Part shown: positions 8,646 to 17,000 of the stretch, in pieces | Position numbering within the stretch: the first letter of the stretch is position 1 | Layout of the letters: each line of letters starts with the position of its first letter | Source: an uncultured Acidobacteriia bacterium | GTDB lineage: Bacteria; Acidobacteriota; Terriglobia; Bryobacterales; Bryobacteraceae | Direction of reading: 5' to 3' | NCBI GenBank assembly: GCA_903881085.1 | Contig: CAIRSA010000033.1 | Coordinates: forward strand, 1 to 42,173 | Length of the DNA: 42,173 nucleotides | Notes under the pieces: model-generated | Database searches by the model: none | Told to the model about the DNA's origin: nothing | The model's input: only the letters and a program-made list of their open reading frames with translations | Translations under genes and position numbers: made by a program

Positions 8646-10145
8646 CTACCGGTACTCCTCCCAATTGATGTTCCGCATATCCCCGTGCCGCATAAACTGC
8701 CGGTGCATGGCCAGCCCTAACGAAAGCGAAAGTGGCTCATGCCCCTCCTTCGTCAGCCGCAAGTAATCCCGCAACTGCTCACGATAATCCGGATGTGCGC
8801 AATTATTAATAATTAGCTGCGCCCGCTCGTGCGGATCCTTCCCCCGCAAATCCGCAATCCCCTGCTCAGTCGCCACAATCTGCACCGAATGCTCGCTGTG
8901 GTCCATATGCGACGCCAGCGGAACAATCGCCGAGATCTTCCCGCCCTTCGCCGTCGACGGGCACGAGAACATCGATATATAAGCGTTCCGCGTGAAGTCA
9001 CCCGATCCGCCAATCCCGTTCATCATCGTCTTGCCCATCACGTGCGTCGAGTTCACATTCCCACCAAGATCCACCTCGATCGCCGTATTCATCGACACGA
9101 TCCCCAACCGCCGCACGATCTCCGGATGGTTCGAAATCTCCTGCGGCCGCATCAGAATCTTATGCCGGAAGAAGTTCAGGTTACCCGTCACATGGCTCAT
9201 CATCTCCGGCGAAAGCGTCAATGCAGACGTGGACGCAAAGCTACACCGCCCGCTCTCCAACAACGGCACCACCGAATCCTGCAGCACCTCTGTATACATC
9301 TCGAAATTCGGAATCTCTTTGCTCGCACCCAACGCACCCAACACCGCGTTCGCAATGTTGCCCACGCCCGATTGCAACGGCAGAAACTGCGGCGGAATCC
9401 GTCCCGCTTTCATCTCCGCAATAAAGAAGTCCGCCACGTTGCGTCCAATCTGCTCCGTCACCGGAGTCGAAGGATCGAACGGCGCGCACTCGTCTTCCAG
9501 ATCGGTCAGCACCACGCCCGCAATCTTCTTCGGGTCCACCAGGCAAATCGGCGACCCAATGCGGTCGGCCACGTGATAAACCGGAATCTCCTGCCGCGCA
9601 GGTGGATCCGCCGGTTCGAAAATATCGTGCATACCCAGCAAACTCGCCGGATGCTTGCTGTTCAACTCAATCAGAATCTTGTCTGCCAGGTTCAGATACG
9701 TGTTCGTCGCACCAACGCTGGTGGTAAGCACAATCCCGCCGCCTGCCGTAATATCCGCCGCCTCTACAACGGCCCAGTGCACCGGGCCTAAAAAACCATA
9801 GCGGGCAATTTGTGGCAATAGCGAAAGGTGCATATCTACAAACCGCACCTGCCCTGAATTAATCTGTTTGCGCAGCGTCGAATCCGATTGGTATGGCGTC
9901 CTGAAACTGATCGCCTCGGCCTGCGCCAGCGCTCCATCCAGCGATTTGCCGGTGGACGCACCCGTCAGCACGCCAACCTTGAACGGCCTGCCCGCCTGGT
10001 GTTCGCGCAGCGCCTTCTTTGCCAGTGCAGCGGGAATCGCCTTCGCCGAACCCGCTGGAGTGAAACCGCTGAAGCCGATGGTTTGATCGTTCTGTATTAA
10101 TTCTGCCGCCTCTTCCGCGGACAGTATTGGAAATGTATTAAGCAT
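8646..10145 (-). CDS. Acetyl-CoA hydrolase / succinate:acetate CoA-transferase family
   Basis: The 499-residue protein has the length and motifs of the acetyl-CoA hydrolase/transferase family: TIGFSGFTPAGSAK at the N-terminus, QSGVGNIANAVLGALG near 258-273, and MYTEVLQDS near 283-291, where Glu286 is the likely CoA-accepting glutamate. It also has NSTHVMGKTMMNGIGGSGDF and a C-terminal ATEQGIADLRGKDPHERA. It would move CoA between acetyl-CoA (or succinyl-CoA) and a free carboxylic acid in the cytoplasm, as in acetate handling or a modified TCA cycle. The sequence does not separate hydrolase from transferase; the overall match is nearer to succinate CoA-transferases. Its ATG at 10145 is preceded by AAAGG about 9 nt upstream. 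Confidence 0.9.
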   Translation of the reverse strand: MLNTFPILSAEEAAELIQNDQTIGFSGFTPAGSAKAIPAALAKKALREHQAGRPFKVGVLTGASTGKSLDGALAQAEAISFRTPYQSDSTLRKQINSGQVRFVDMHLSLLPQIARYGFLGPVHWAVVEAADITAGGGIVLTTSVGATNTYLNLADKILIELNSKHPASLLGMHDIFEPADPPARQEIPVYHVADRIGSPICLVDPKKIAGVVLTDLEDECAPFDPSTPVTEQIGRNVADFFIAEMKAGRIPPQFLPLQSGVGNIANAVLGALGASKEIPNFEMYTEVLQDSVVPLLESGRCSFASTSALTLSPEMMSHVTGNLNFFRHKILMRPQEISNHPEIVRRLGIVSMNTAIEVDLGGNVNSTHVMGKTMMNGIGGSGDFTRNAYISMFSCPSTAKGGKISAIVPLASHMDHSEHSVQIVATEQGIADLRGKDPHERAQLIINNCAHPDYREQLRDYLRLTKEGHEPLSLSLGLAMHRQFMRHGDMRNINWEEYR

Positions 10146-10245
10146 ATATAAAGACCTTTACCCTTAGTGTAAACCCTTGCCCCACCGGCAAGCCAACCCG
10201 TGCTCTAATAACGGAGGATCGAGATCGATCCAAAGGAGACCGACT

Positions 10246-10503
10246 ATGAAATTCTTGAGTGGAGTAGTCCTCGGCGTCATCCTCAGCGCCGGCGTAATCA
10301 GCTTGTCCGCGCAAAACGAGCGCGCCATGCACCCCCGCATCGCCGCTGCCATCCGCGCTCTCGAAGATGCCCGCGAATATATGGAGCGCGCCCCGCACGA
10401 CTTCGGCGGTAACAAAGCAGCCGCCATGCGTTCCTCCTCCGACGCCATCCGCGACCTCCGCCGTGCCCTCGCTTTCCGCGGCCGCGAAGACCGCCGCCGT
10501 TAA
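10246..10503 (+). CDS. Small secreted protein of unknown function
   Basis: This 85-residue product starts with the hydrophobic signal MKFLSGVVLGVILSAGVISLSAQ. A short helical mature part is rich in Arg, Ala and Asp (MHPRIAAAIRALEDAREYMERAPHDFGG), then IRDLRRALAFRGREDRRR. The ATG at 10246 has a clear AAAGGAG 7 nt upstream, which fixes the start. The helical pattern with regularly spaced Arg and Ala resembles small periplasmic proteins found widely in Acidobacteriota, but no function is known. A strong hairpin follows 18 nt after the stop. It is divergent from the CoA-transferase gene. Confidence 0.75.
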   Translation: MKFLSGVVLGVILSAGVISLSAQNERAMHPRIAAAIRALEDAREYMERAPHDFGGNKAAAMRSSSDAIRDLRRALAFRGREDRRR

Positions 10504-10520
10504 CCTACCCAGTCGTATCT

Positions 10521-10549
10521 GTGGGGTCTGTCAATTGCACAGACCCCAC
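10521..10549 (+). terminator. Strong hairpin after the small secreted gene
   Basis: An 11-bp perfect inverted repeat, GTGGGGTCTGT and ACAGACCCCAC, encloses a 7-nt loop (CAATTGC). It sits 17 nt beyond the stop at 10503 and 42 nt before the next gene. The run of T expected for intrinsic termination is missing on both sides, so it may instead stabilise the mRNA 3' end or be a dispersed palindrome. Confidence 0.45.
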
Positions 10550-10579
10550 CCGCCAGCCAACCGCCCCTCCCCCATAGCG

Positions 10580-10585
10580 TAAGAT
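10580..10585 (+). promoter_or_regulatory. -10-like box TAAGAT, leaderless spacing
   Basis: TAAGAT is followed by exactly 6 nt (CACTAC) and then the ATG at 10592. The transcript start would coincide with the start codon. No Shine-Dalgarno sequence is present. Confidence 0.35.
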
Positions 10586-10591
10586 CACTAC

Positions 10592-11716
10592 ATGCGGCTT
10601 CTCATCCTAATCCTCCTACCACTCACCTTAACCGCCGCCATCACCCCCGATACAGCCCAGCTCGCCGCCCACCTCAAGCCCCACCAAGGCAAAGAGTGGA
10701 TCCCAACCGCCGCCTATCGTACCCTCCAGTCCGAATACCTGCGCTGGATCGACAACCGTCTCCACTCCGCAGCCTCCATCGAGTCAATGAACAACGAACT
10801 GAAGCAGGCCGGCCTCTTTCTCCCCGACCCAGAACCCGCCGGTTTCCTGCGCCAGGGCTACGCCGGTTACCTCTCGGAACTCGCAATTCGCCCACCCCAA
10901 CCACCTGCCGGTATCCTCGTCGTTGAGGCCGGTATTTACAGAGGAGCCCGCTGCGGCCTTGATGTTACTGCCGTCCTCTACCAGATCAAACCGCTCAAGA
11001 AACTCGCCCACTTCAATGCCACCCCTGCCGATTCAGATCTGCCCTACTCACTATCCGGCCTCGATATCGGCGCCAAAGATGCCAACGGCGAGCGTATCGT
11101 CGCCACCGGCTGGTCCGTCACCAACTGCACCTCCATGTGGAACGGGAAGGGAATCCGCATTGACCGGTTAGAAACGAATAAGGTGGATAATCTCCTCGCC
11201 CGCGCCCTCGATGCGCAATCCACGGGGGATGAAGAAGATTTCGCCGCAAACGTCCAGCGCGACATCGTGACCTTTCGATATTACGGCGCCACCGGCGAAG
11301 GAATCATCCTCAGTGTTCCGGCCATCGCCCGCTACCGGGTGGTTGGCCGCCAAACCGTCCGCCAGTCACCCATCGCCCAGACCCGCATCGGTTTCCTCTT
11401 CGAATGGCTCCACATGACCGCCACGGAGGCCGCCCGATGGAGCCCACCCGATGCGTTAAAGTTTCGCAAGGAAATCCTGGCTTCCTACAAAAACAGCAGC
11501 ATACTCGAAGCCAAAATTGCCATCTGCCGCGACGCAAAACAAACCTGGGAGATCGGCCTGAAATCCCCCACCTCGCCTACCCTCCACGTTGTCCGCATCA
11601 GCGGCACCCGCGCCACGGAACTTCGCATCGCCGGCGTCGCAAGCACACTCTCCCAATCCTGCGCCACGGACAAAAGCCCCGACGGCCCTACGTTAGCTAC
11701 CGAACTGCCGTGGTAG
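10592..11716 (+). CDS. Secreted protein of unknown function
   Basis: This 374-residue protein begins with a signal peptide (MRLLILILLPLTLTAA). I do not recognise a family. The first third is helical, with several Trp, Tyr and Arg (WIPTAAYRTLQSEYLRWIDNRL). The rest looks beta-rich, with YYGATGEGIILSVPAIARYRVV and repeated LDIG/IAGV strands, and contains several Cys that could form disulfides outside the cell. The gene end overlaps the end of the converging PQQ-propeller gene by 20 nt. Its start has only a -10-like box before it. Codon use resembles the neighbouring C-rich genes, so recent transfer is not suggested. Confidence 0.75.
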   Translation: MRLLILILLPLTLTAAITPDTAQLAAHLKPHQGKEWIPTAAYRTLQSEYLRWIDNRLHSAASIESMNNELKQAGLFLPDPEPAGFLRQGYAGYLSELAIRPPQPPAGILVVEAGIYRGARCGLDVTAVLYQIKPLKKLAHFNATPADSDLPYSLSGLDIGAKDANGERIVATGWSVTNCTSMWNGKGIRIDRLETNKVDNLLARALDAQSTGDEEDFAANVQRDIVTFRYYGATGEGIILSVPAIARYRVVGRQTVRQSPIAQTRIGFLFEWLHMTATEAARWSPPDALKFRKEILASYKNSSILEAKIAICRDAKQTWEIGLKSPTSPTLHVVRISGTRATELRIAGVASTLSQSCATDKSPDGPTLATELPW

Positions 11717-13109
11717 TTCCAAACCGGTACAACGCCTCCGCCGTCCGCAAATAAATATTCCCTTCCACCAACGCCGGCGTAGCGAAAACCCCCTCGCCCA
11801 AATCGTTAATCGCAATAATCTCCCACTCCCGCCCGGCTTTCAGCACCGTCACCTTCCCCTCCTCATTCCCCACATAAACCCTGCCCTCCGCCGCCACCGG
11901 CGACGACGAGTATGCCCCCAGCGCGCCAGTCACGCGAGCCGCCTTTGCCACCTCGCCCGTCTTCGCATCGAACGACGTCAGAATCCCGCCATTCCGTATG
12001 ATGTACAGCACACCCTCATATAGCAGCGGAGAAGGCACCACGCTCACGAAATTCTTCTCGTATCTCCACAACTCTTTGGTCAGCTTCTGCCCGTCGCCTG
12101 CCTTCGTCGCCCCAGCCCCCAGGTTCACCGAAATCAGGCTCGAAGGTGCCATGGAGATCTTCCTCCGCTCTTCCCACTTCTCCTTCGTAACAATGCCATC
12201 CCGGTTGCCCACATACTTGGCGATCCCCAACAGATACGCGTCAGTTCCATACTCGTCCGGAGTAAGTTGCCCATCGTGATTCTTGTCGTACTTATCGAGC
12301 TGAGGCCCAAAAGGACTCATGTCGTCGTAGCCATACCCGAACGTGTACATTGTGTCCTTATCCAGAATCGGACTGGCCACAATCGACGGAGCGTTGTTCG
12401 TGCGGCCCCACAACCGCTGCCCATCCGATACACGATGTGCCCCAATCAGTCCGCGCCCCGACGTCACGATCACCGGTGCACCACCCGCCGGCTGATACAG
12501 CAGCGGCGTCCCCCAACCCTCTTTTTCCTCCCGCGACGTCCGCCACCGCATCTCGCCATTGCGCTGGTCGAACGCAACGATGAACGAATCCACCATCTGG
12601 TCGATCACCAGCACCACGTTGCCGCCAGCCACAATTGGGCTCGCCGCGTGTCCCATGGCATTGGAGAAGGGGCCCAGCTTAACCTCCCACCGCAGCTTTC
12701 CATCCGCGCTGTACGAAACCAGTCCATATTCATAGAAGAACGCATAGACATTCTCGCCGTCTGTCGCCGCGGTAATGGCCGCCGGGTGGTTCAGTTTGTT
12801 GACCACCTCGCTACGCTCCCGGTTTACCGACCGTTCCCACAGCAGCTTGCCCGTTGCGCGGTCGAAGCATTGCGTGTACAGCTTTTCGTTTTCGAAAGCA
12901 GTCAGGAAGATATGCCGCCGTGTGAGAACAGGTGACGACTTACCCTGGCGGACCGGGGTGCGCCACAGCATGTTCTTCTGCTTGCCGAACTCCACCGGAA
13001 AGCCGATGCTCTGCGAAACCCCGGAGCCATTGGGTCCGCGAAACCGGTCCCACTCTTCGGCGCCGCCGATGGAAGCAGCCATTAACAGTACGGCAACAAA
13101 TATTCGCAT
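11697..13109 (-). CDS. Secreted PQQ-like beta-propeller protein with inserted EF-hand
   Basis: The 470-residue protein has a signal peptide (MRIFVAVLLMAASIGGA). Repeated propeller blades follow, with Trp-containing motifs typical of outer-membrane assembly/PQQ-like propellers (FDRATGKLLWE, YSADGKLRWEV, FDQRNGEMRWR, FDAKTGEVAKA). Near 275-286 an EF-hand loop DKNHDGQLTPDE is inserted, followed at about 300 by a weaker second copy (GNRDGIVTKEKW). Calcium binding is thus predicted in a loop between blades. No PQQ-ligand or heme motif is present, so it may be a scaffold or binding protein, not a dehydrogenase. GGGGAGGA lies 8 nt before the ATG at 13109. Its end overlaps the converging gene by 20 nt. 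Confidence 0.85.
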   Translation of the reverse strand: MRIFVAVLLMAASIGGAEEWDRFRGPNGSGVSQSIGFPVEFGKQKNMLWRTPVRQGKSSPVLTRRHIFLTAFENEKLYTQCFDRATGKLLWERSVNRERSEVVNKLNHPAAITAATDGENVYAFFYEYGLVSYSADGKLRWEVKLGPFSNAMGHAASPIVAGGNVVLVIDQMVDSFIVAFDQRNGEMRWRTSREEKEGWGTPLLYQPAGGAPVIVTSGRGLIGAHRVSDGQRLWGRTNNAPSIVASPILDKDTMYTFGYGYDDMSPFGPQLDKYDKNHDGQLTPDEYGTDAYLLGIAKYVGNRDGIVTKEKWEERRKISMAPSSLISVNLGAGATKAGDGQKLTKELWRYEKNFVSVVPSPLLYEGVLYIIRNGGILTSFDAKTGEVAKAARVTGALGAYSSSPVAAEGRVYVGNEEGKVTVLKAGREWEIIAINDLGEGVFATPALVEGNIYLRTAEALYRFGTTTAVR

Positions 13110-13217
13110 CTCGATAATCCTCCCCGTAAGACGTGAGGATGTTATTCTAACGCAGTTGGGAAGGTCAAATTGTGAGAGCGTGGGACAGCTTGTTCACGTT
13201 TTGCCGGGCGCGTCAGA

Positions 13218-13423
13218 TTACCACGCCAGGCGAACTGGATAAGCTTCGAATGCCGGGTCACTCGTAACCCTGGCAAGACTGCCGATGATGGCCTGGGGGA
13301 TCAGCATGCGGTCAAATGGATCCTTGTGGAACAGTGGAAGCTTTTCGGCGGCGAGCGTCAATTCGCTGACTCGGACTAAGATTGGAACCGAAGAAATGCC
13401 AAAGTATCCAGCAGAATCCTCAT
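13218..13423 (-). pseudogene. VapC-like PIN toxin relic
   Basis: The toxin ATG at 13423 overlaps the antitoxin TGA (ATGA) and starts MRILLDT, the canonical PIN N-terminus with its first Asp. After only 15 codons that frame stops. A different frame then reads SELTLAAEKLPLFHKDPFDRM followed by IPQAI and SDPAFEAYPVRLAW, the canonical C-terminal part of PIN toxins of this group. About 60 central residues are missing. An internal deletion with loss of frame has probably destroyed the toxin. The remaining C-terminal frame alone would not make a working PIN domain. Confidence 0.65.
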
Positions 13424-13688
13424 GGTTTGTCAGTGGAAGGAAAAACAGGCGCGCCATCGAATTCCGCAAGCTTTTCGCCCGAGAGCGGCTCGAATGCGTC
13501 CGGAGTCCAATCGATCTGGCCCTTCAGAAAACCGGCTACCTGAACCGTCTGGCCGGGCTCCGGACGAATGGCGTGAAGCTCCGCTACAGGTTCGTTGCGG
13601 CGGCAGACGACTACGGTTTCGCCAAGTTCTACCTGCTCGATGTAGCGGGAGAGGTGCGTCTTGGATTCCTACATGTTGATTTTACCAT
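13420..13688 (-). pseudogene. Phd/YefM-type antitoxin with damaged 5' end
   Basis: Between 13668 and 13420 the minus strand encodes ESKTHLSRYIEQVELGETVV, then VCRRNEPVAEL and a C-terminal tail, a clear Phd/YefM antitoxin (usual start: a short strand, then EAKTHLSR). The expected start at 13688 (ATG GTA AAA) is out of frame with it. A TAG stands immediately before the Glu codon at 13669-13671. No ATG, GTG or TTG in the correct frame lies before the conserved part. A small indel plus a nonsense change have therefore removed the start. With the broken VapC downstream, the whole module appears dead. Confidence 0.6.
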
Positions 13689-13742
13689 ATGCCAATTACA
13701 TCATAGCGCGAAAGATGACCTGAATCCTGACCAGACATCGGA

Positions 13743-14028
13743 TTAAAAGTAGTCCATATCCGGGCTCGGATACACTGGCATGTTGATCGCAGCGCCCAAG
13801 GTGATTTTGGTGAATAGTCCGGCCTAGCGACGATCCTCGCACACATAGACTTCCAGGAAGTCACGCCTTGGCCGGCTAGGATAGACGCCTGTCATGATAA
13901 CGCTATCGGGTGAGACCGGAGCTCTCAGGCAGCGCTTGGTTCCCGTTTCTATCCCGAGAACAGCAACAGATCCCTCAGCAAACAGCAGCGTCCCAATCGG
14001 GTCAAAGTTGATGGGACTTGGTCAGCGC
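13743..14028 (-). pseudogene. Decayed coding remnant, family not recognised
   Basis: The minus strand holds a protein-like frame without a start codon: FDPIGTLLFAEGSVAVLGIE, then APVSPDSVIMTGVYP and FLEVYVCEDRR. It is interrupted by a TAG at 13824-13826 and then continues as AGLFTKITLGAAINMPVYPS to a TAA at 13743. Composition is unlike random frames (beta-rich, few Arg/Ser runs). I read it as the tail of a vanished gene. The source family is unknown, and chance openness of a GC-rich frame cannot be excluded. Confidence 0.35.
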
Positions 14029-14099
14029 CACTCCATCCCCAAAGTACAGCCGCGCACAGATCAATGAACTTCTATTGTAGACGCCTTTTAATGTTTCCT

Positions 14100-17000
14100 C
14101 TATTTTGCGATTACCTTGGAAGTATTGCGCACTTCGATCCCGATTGGCTGCCCTCCTCCACGCCGAACCTGAACTGGCGACACAGCTTTTTCTCGGTTCT
14201 GCCGGTAGGCGGTCCATAGATCAAGCAGGGAATTCACTTTAATACCGTTCACTTCAACCACGATGTCGCCGGACTGGACCTGCCCTCCAGTCAACTCTCT
14301 AACTAGCGGGTCGACTTCGCTGGACCACACGATACGAACGCCGCCGGCAGGATCCGGATCGAGTTTAACGGCATCGACGAGGCGACTGAAGTTCGCGATG
14401 CTTGAAACTGCTGAAGTGGAACTCCCAACCCCATTGGTTTGCGAGACAAGTTGTGCCGGAAAATCAGCAAAGCCGGCAATGTTGAGACGAGCCAGCGAAG
14501 AATAACCAGCCAGCGTGCCTGCGCTGCTGCGCACTCGAACGGAGCGGGCGTCGGGCAGCGCCCGTCCAAACAGCGTTTTCAAGGTACCCTCACGCACAGC
14601 TCGCGCTGGAAGACTCACAATGATTTCTGCTAGTTTGGAACCCTTCGAGTCGTACGCGTCGAGTGTGACTTGCGCAGTTGCCGGCGATACGTTGGCAACC
14701 TGCAGCGTAGTTTCCCAGCCGGAATCCGATTCGACGAAAGGAAAGACCAACTCTGCTCCGGCGCTGGTGAACGCGGCCATTCCGCTCATCGCTGGCATTG
14801 CCGAGTTGCCGACCAACTCGAATGCGATCAGATCGCTATCGGAATTCAACTCGACATACTTCACGTTGGCGGGCCAGCGGTCGAAATAGTTCTGGATCTG
14901 GTTGACCGTGCGCTGTCCGGGTGACAGAGATAATGCGTTACCCACGGCGAGGTTTGCTCCGTCCGCCCCATAGGCAGTGAGTTTCACGATTGCATTCGTC
15001 GTACCTACGTTCAGCATTGCGACGCCTGTCCACCAGCCGGAAGTGGTTGCAATGTGCGGCAAGAACAAGCGGCGCGCACCACTGCCGGTGCCCGGGACTG
15101 CAGCCATCATCTTAAAATCCTGGGTTCCGAAGAGTTCAAAACCGGTGATCGGCCCGTCGGCGCGGACGCTCACCCACTGGGAGGCACGCGGATAGTCCCA
15201 CCCGAAATAGTTCTGCAACTGATCCACTGTCTTCTCGCCCGGCTTCATGACGCCAATCCGGCTGGCGGCTGCCAGCGTCGTGCCCACACCGTCTCGCACC
15301 TCCATTGCGACGTTCGAGGCGCGAACCCAACCGGACACAACGCTGATGCCGGTCCACCATTGGCTATCGACCGCCACGTGCGGGAAGAACAACGATTGGC
15401 TTGATGCCATGGTCAACGGCAACGCAGCAAACGTTCCGCCTGTCAAACCAAACATCTCGATTCCCGCCAATGGAGCGGAACTGGTGATCTTGTACCAGGC
15501 TGCCTTGGCCGCCATGCCCGCCGCGAAGAACGACGATGGCGAGCCGCCGAACTGCTGGTTGATCTCGATCCGAGTCAATTTTGTGCTTGTTCCAAGGTAC
15601 TGGCCGGCCGCATCGAAGGCCGCGAAGGACACATCGGCGCCGGTGTAGCCCGCATTCGTAAGGGCGAAAACGGTCCACCATCCCGCTGTCTCCGCCGTAT
15701 GGGCGAGGTAGTATTCGTAGGTCCTGGCGCCGGTTGGAGTGACGGCAAGCACAATATTCTGGATAGCGGTGGCCGAACTGAGAGTTGCCTGAACACTCGC
15801 ACTCTGGAAGCCGGGCGCCGCTGCCTGCACCTGATAGGTGCCAGCGGGCAAATTCTGAATTCGAAATGTGCCGTCAGGGCCTGTGGCCGTCTGCAAAGAG
15901 GAGTTTGAGACAGTGATGAAAGCCCCAACCACGGGGGCTGGAAACGGCTGCGAGCGCACTACGCTGCCACGAACTTCAGCCGCGTTCAGAACGCCGGCAG
16001 CAAACGCCAGCGCCAGCGCAATCATCGTGAACCTCGGGCTGTGGCGGATGAGCCAGCCAATCATGAGGAGTGTTGCCAAGCAGATCACCAGGACGGCGGG
16101 GAATCCGGTGGCCAACCAAAGGCTGGACAAAACTACGAGCGGCCAGAGCAGTGTCCGCACAATTTTGCGAGCAAGTGGCCTCACACTGATCGCAGCTGCC
16201 AGTCGCGGCGAGTAGCGATAGTAAAGGTTCACGAAGTGTTCACCCAAACTGTTTGCAAGCAAAATGCGATCGCGAAACCGGCGGAGAACAACCACGGAAC
16301 CGTTGAGGGGCGACCCGAAGGCTGCGGTGGCAATGAAGCATGGCTTAGCCGGCGTATCCATTACAAAGGTCCAAGTGGCGCTCTCGCCAACCTGCGTGTT
16401 CTTGCCAGGAAGGGAGAAGTAGGCTTTCATTTCGAATGGTCCCGAAGGGGTGTCCTTCGTGATGATGATTGGATCCATGCCGGCAGTGGGGATGTGTGCT
16501 TCGCCATCGTTGGGGATGAGCGTTTGCATGGGCCGGATTGAGGGATGTAACCAGCGGGACGTGGCGTCGGAGGGGTCGTCATAAAAGTAGTACGTGGTTC
16601 CCGACCCGCCGGCGGTCACACGCAGCATCAGGTCGTACTTTGCGGAAGTAGAAGCACCGCGCCACGTGCTGTAGTTGATCGCCATTGTGTCGCCCGGTTC
16701 ATAGACGTGGCTCTCCGTGCTAATTCCGGTCACGGACGGCTCGGGGGTACGTTCTGCCAGGACGCGATAACCGATAGGATTGGCAGAAGCGCGTTGATCG
16801 GGCGAGGCGAACACTTCGCTGTTGTAGATGGCAGCATGCCAGAAGTATTGACCGGCCTGCATCAATGGATCGACCGTCACGCTCATCAGATCCCAGGTTC
16901 GGCCGACGACCGGCGCAGGTGTGCTCACCGGAGTCGGCAGAGCGGATTCACGCAGGTTGTTGGTGCTGTCCACGTAGTAGTACCGAATGCTGCCGTCGGG

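Noticed and set aside
8829..9791. Open frame on the + strand (320 codons).
   Set aside because: Antisense to the well-supported CoA-transferase gene; Arg/His-rich and without motif.
12267..12935. Open frame on the + strand (222 codons).
   Set aside because: Antisense to the PQQ-like propeller gene, with the same biased composition.
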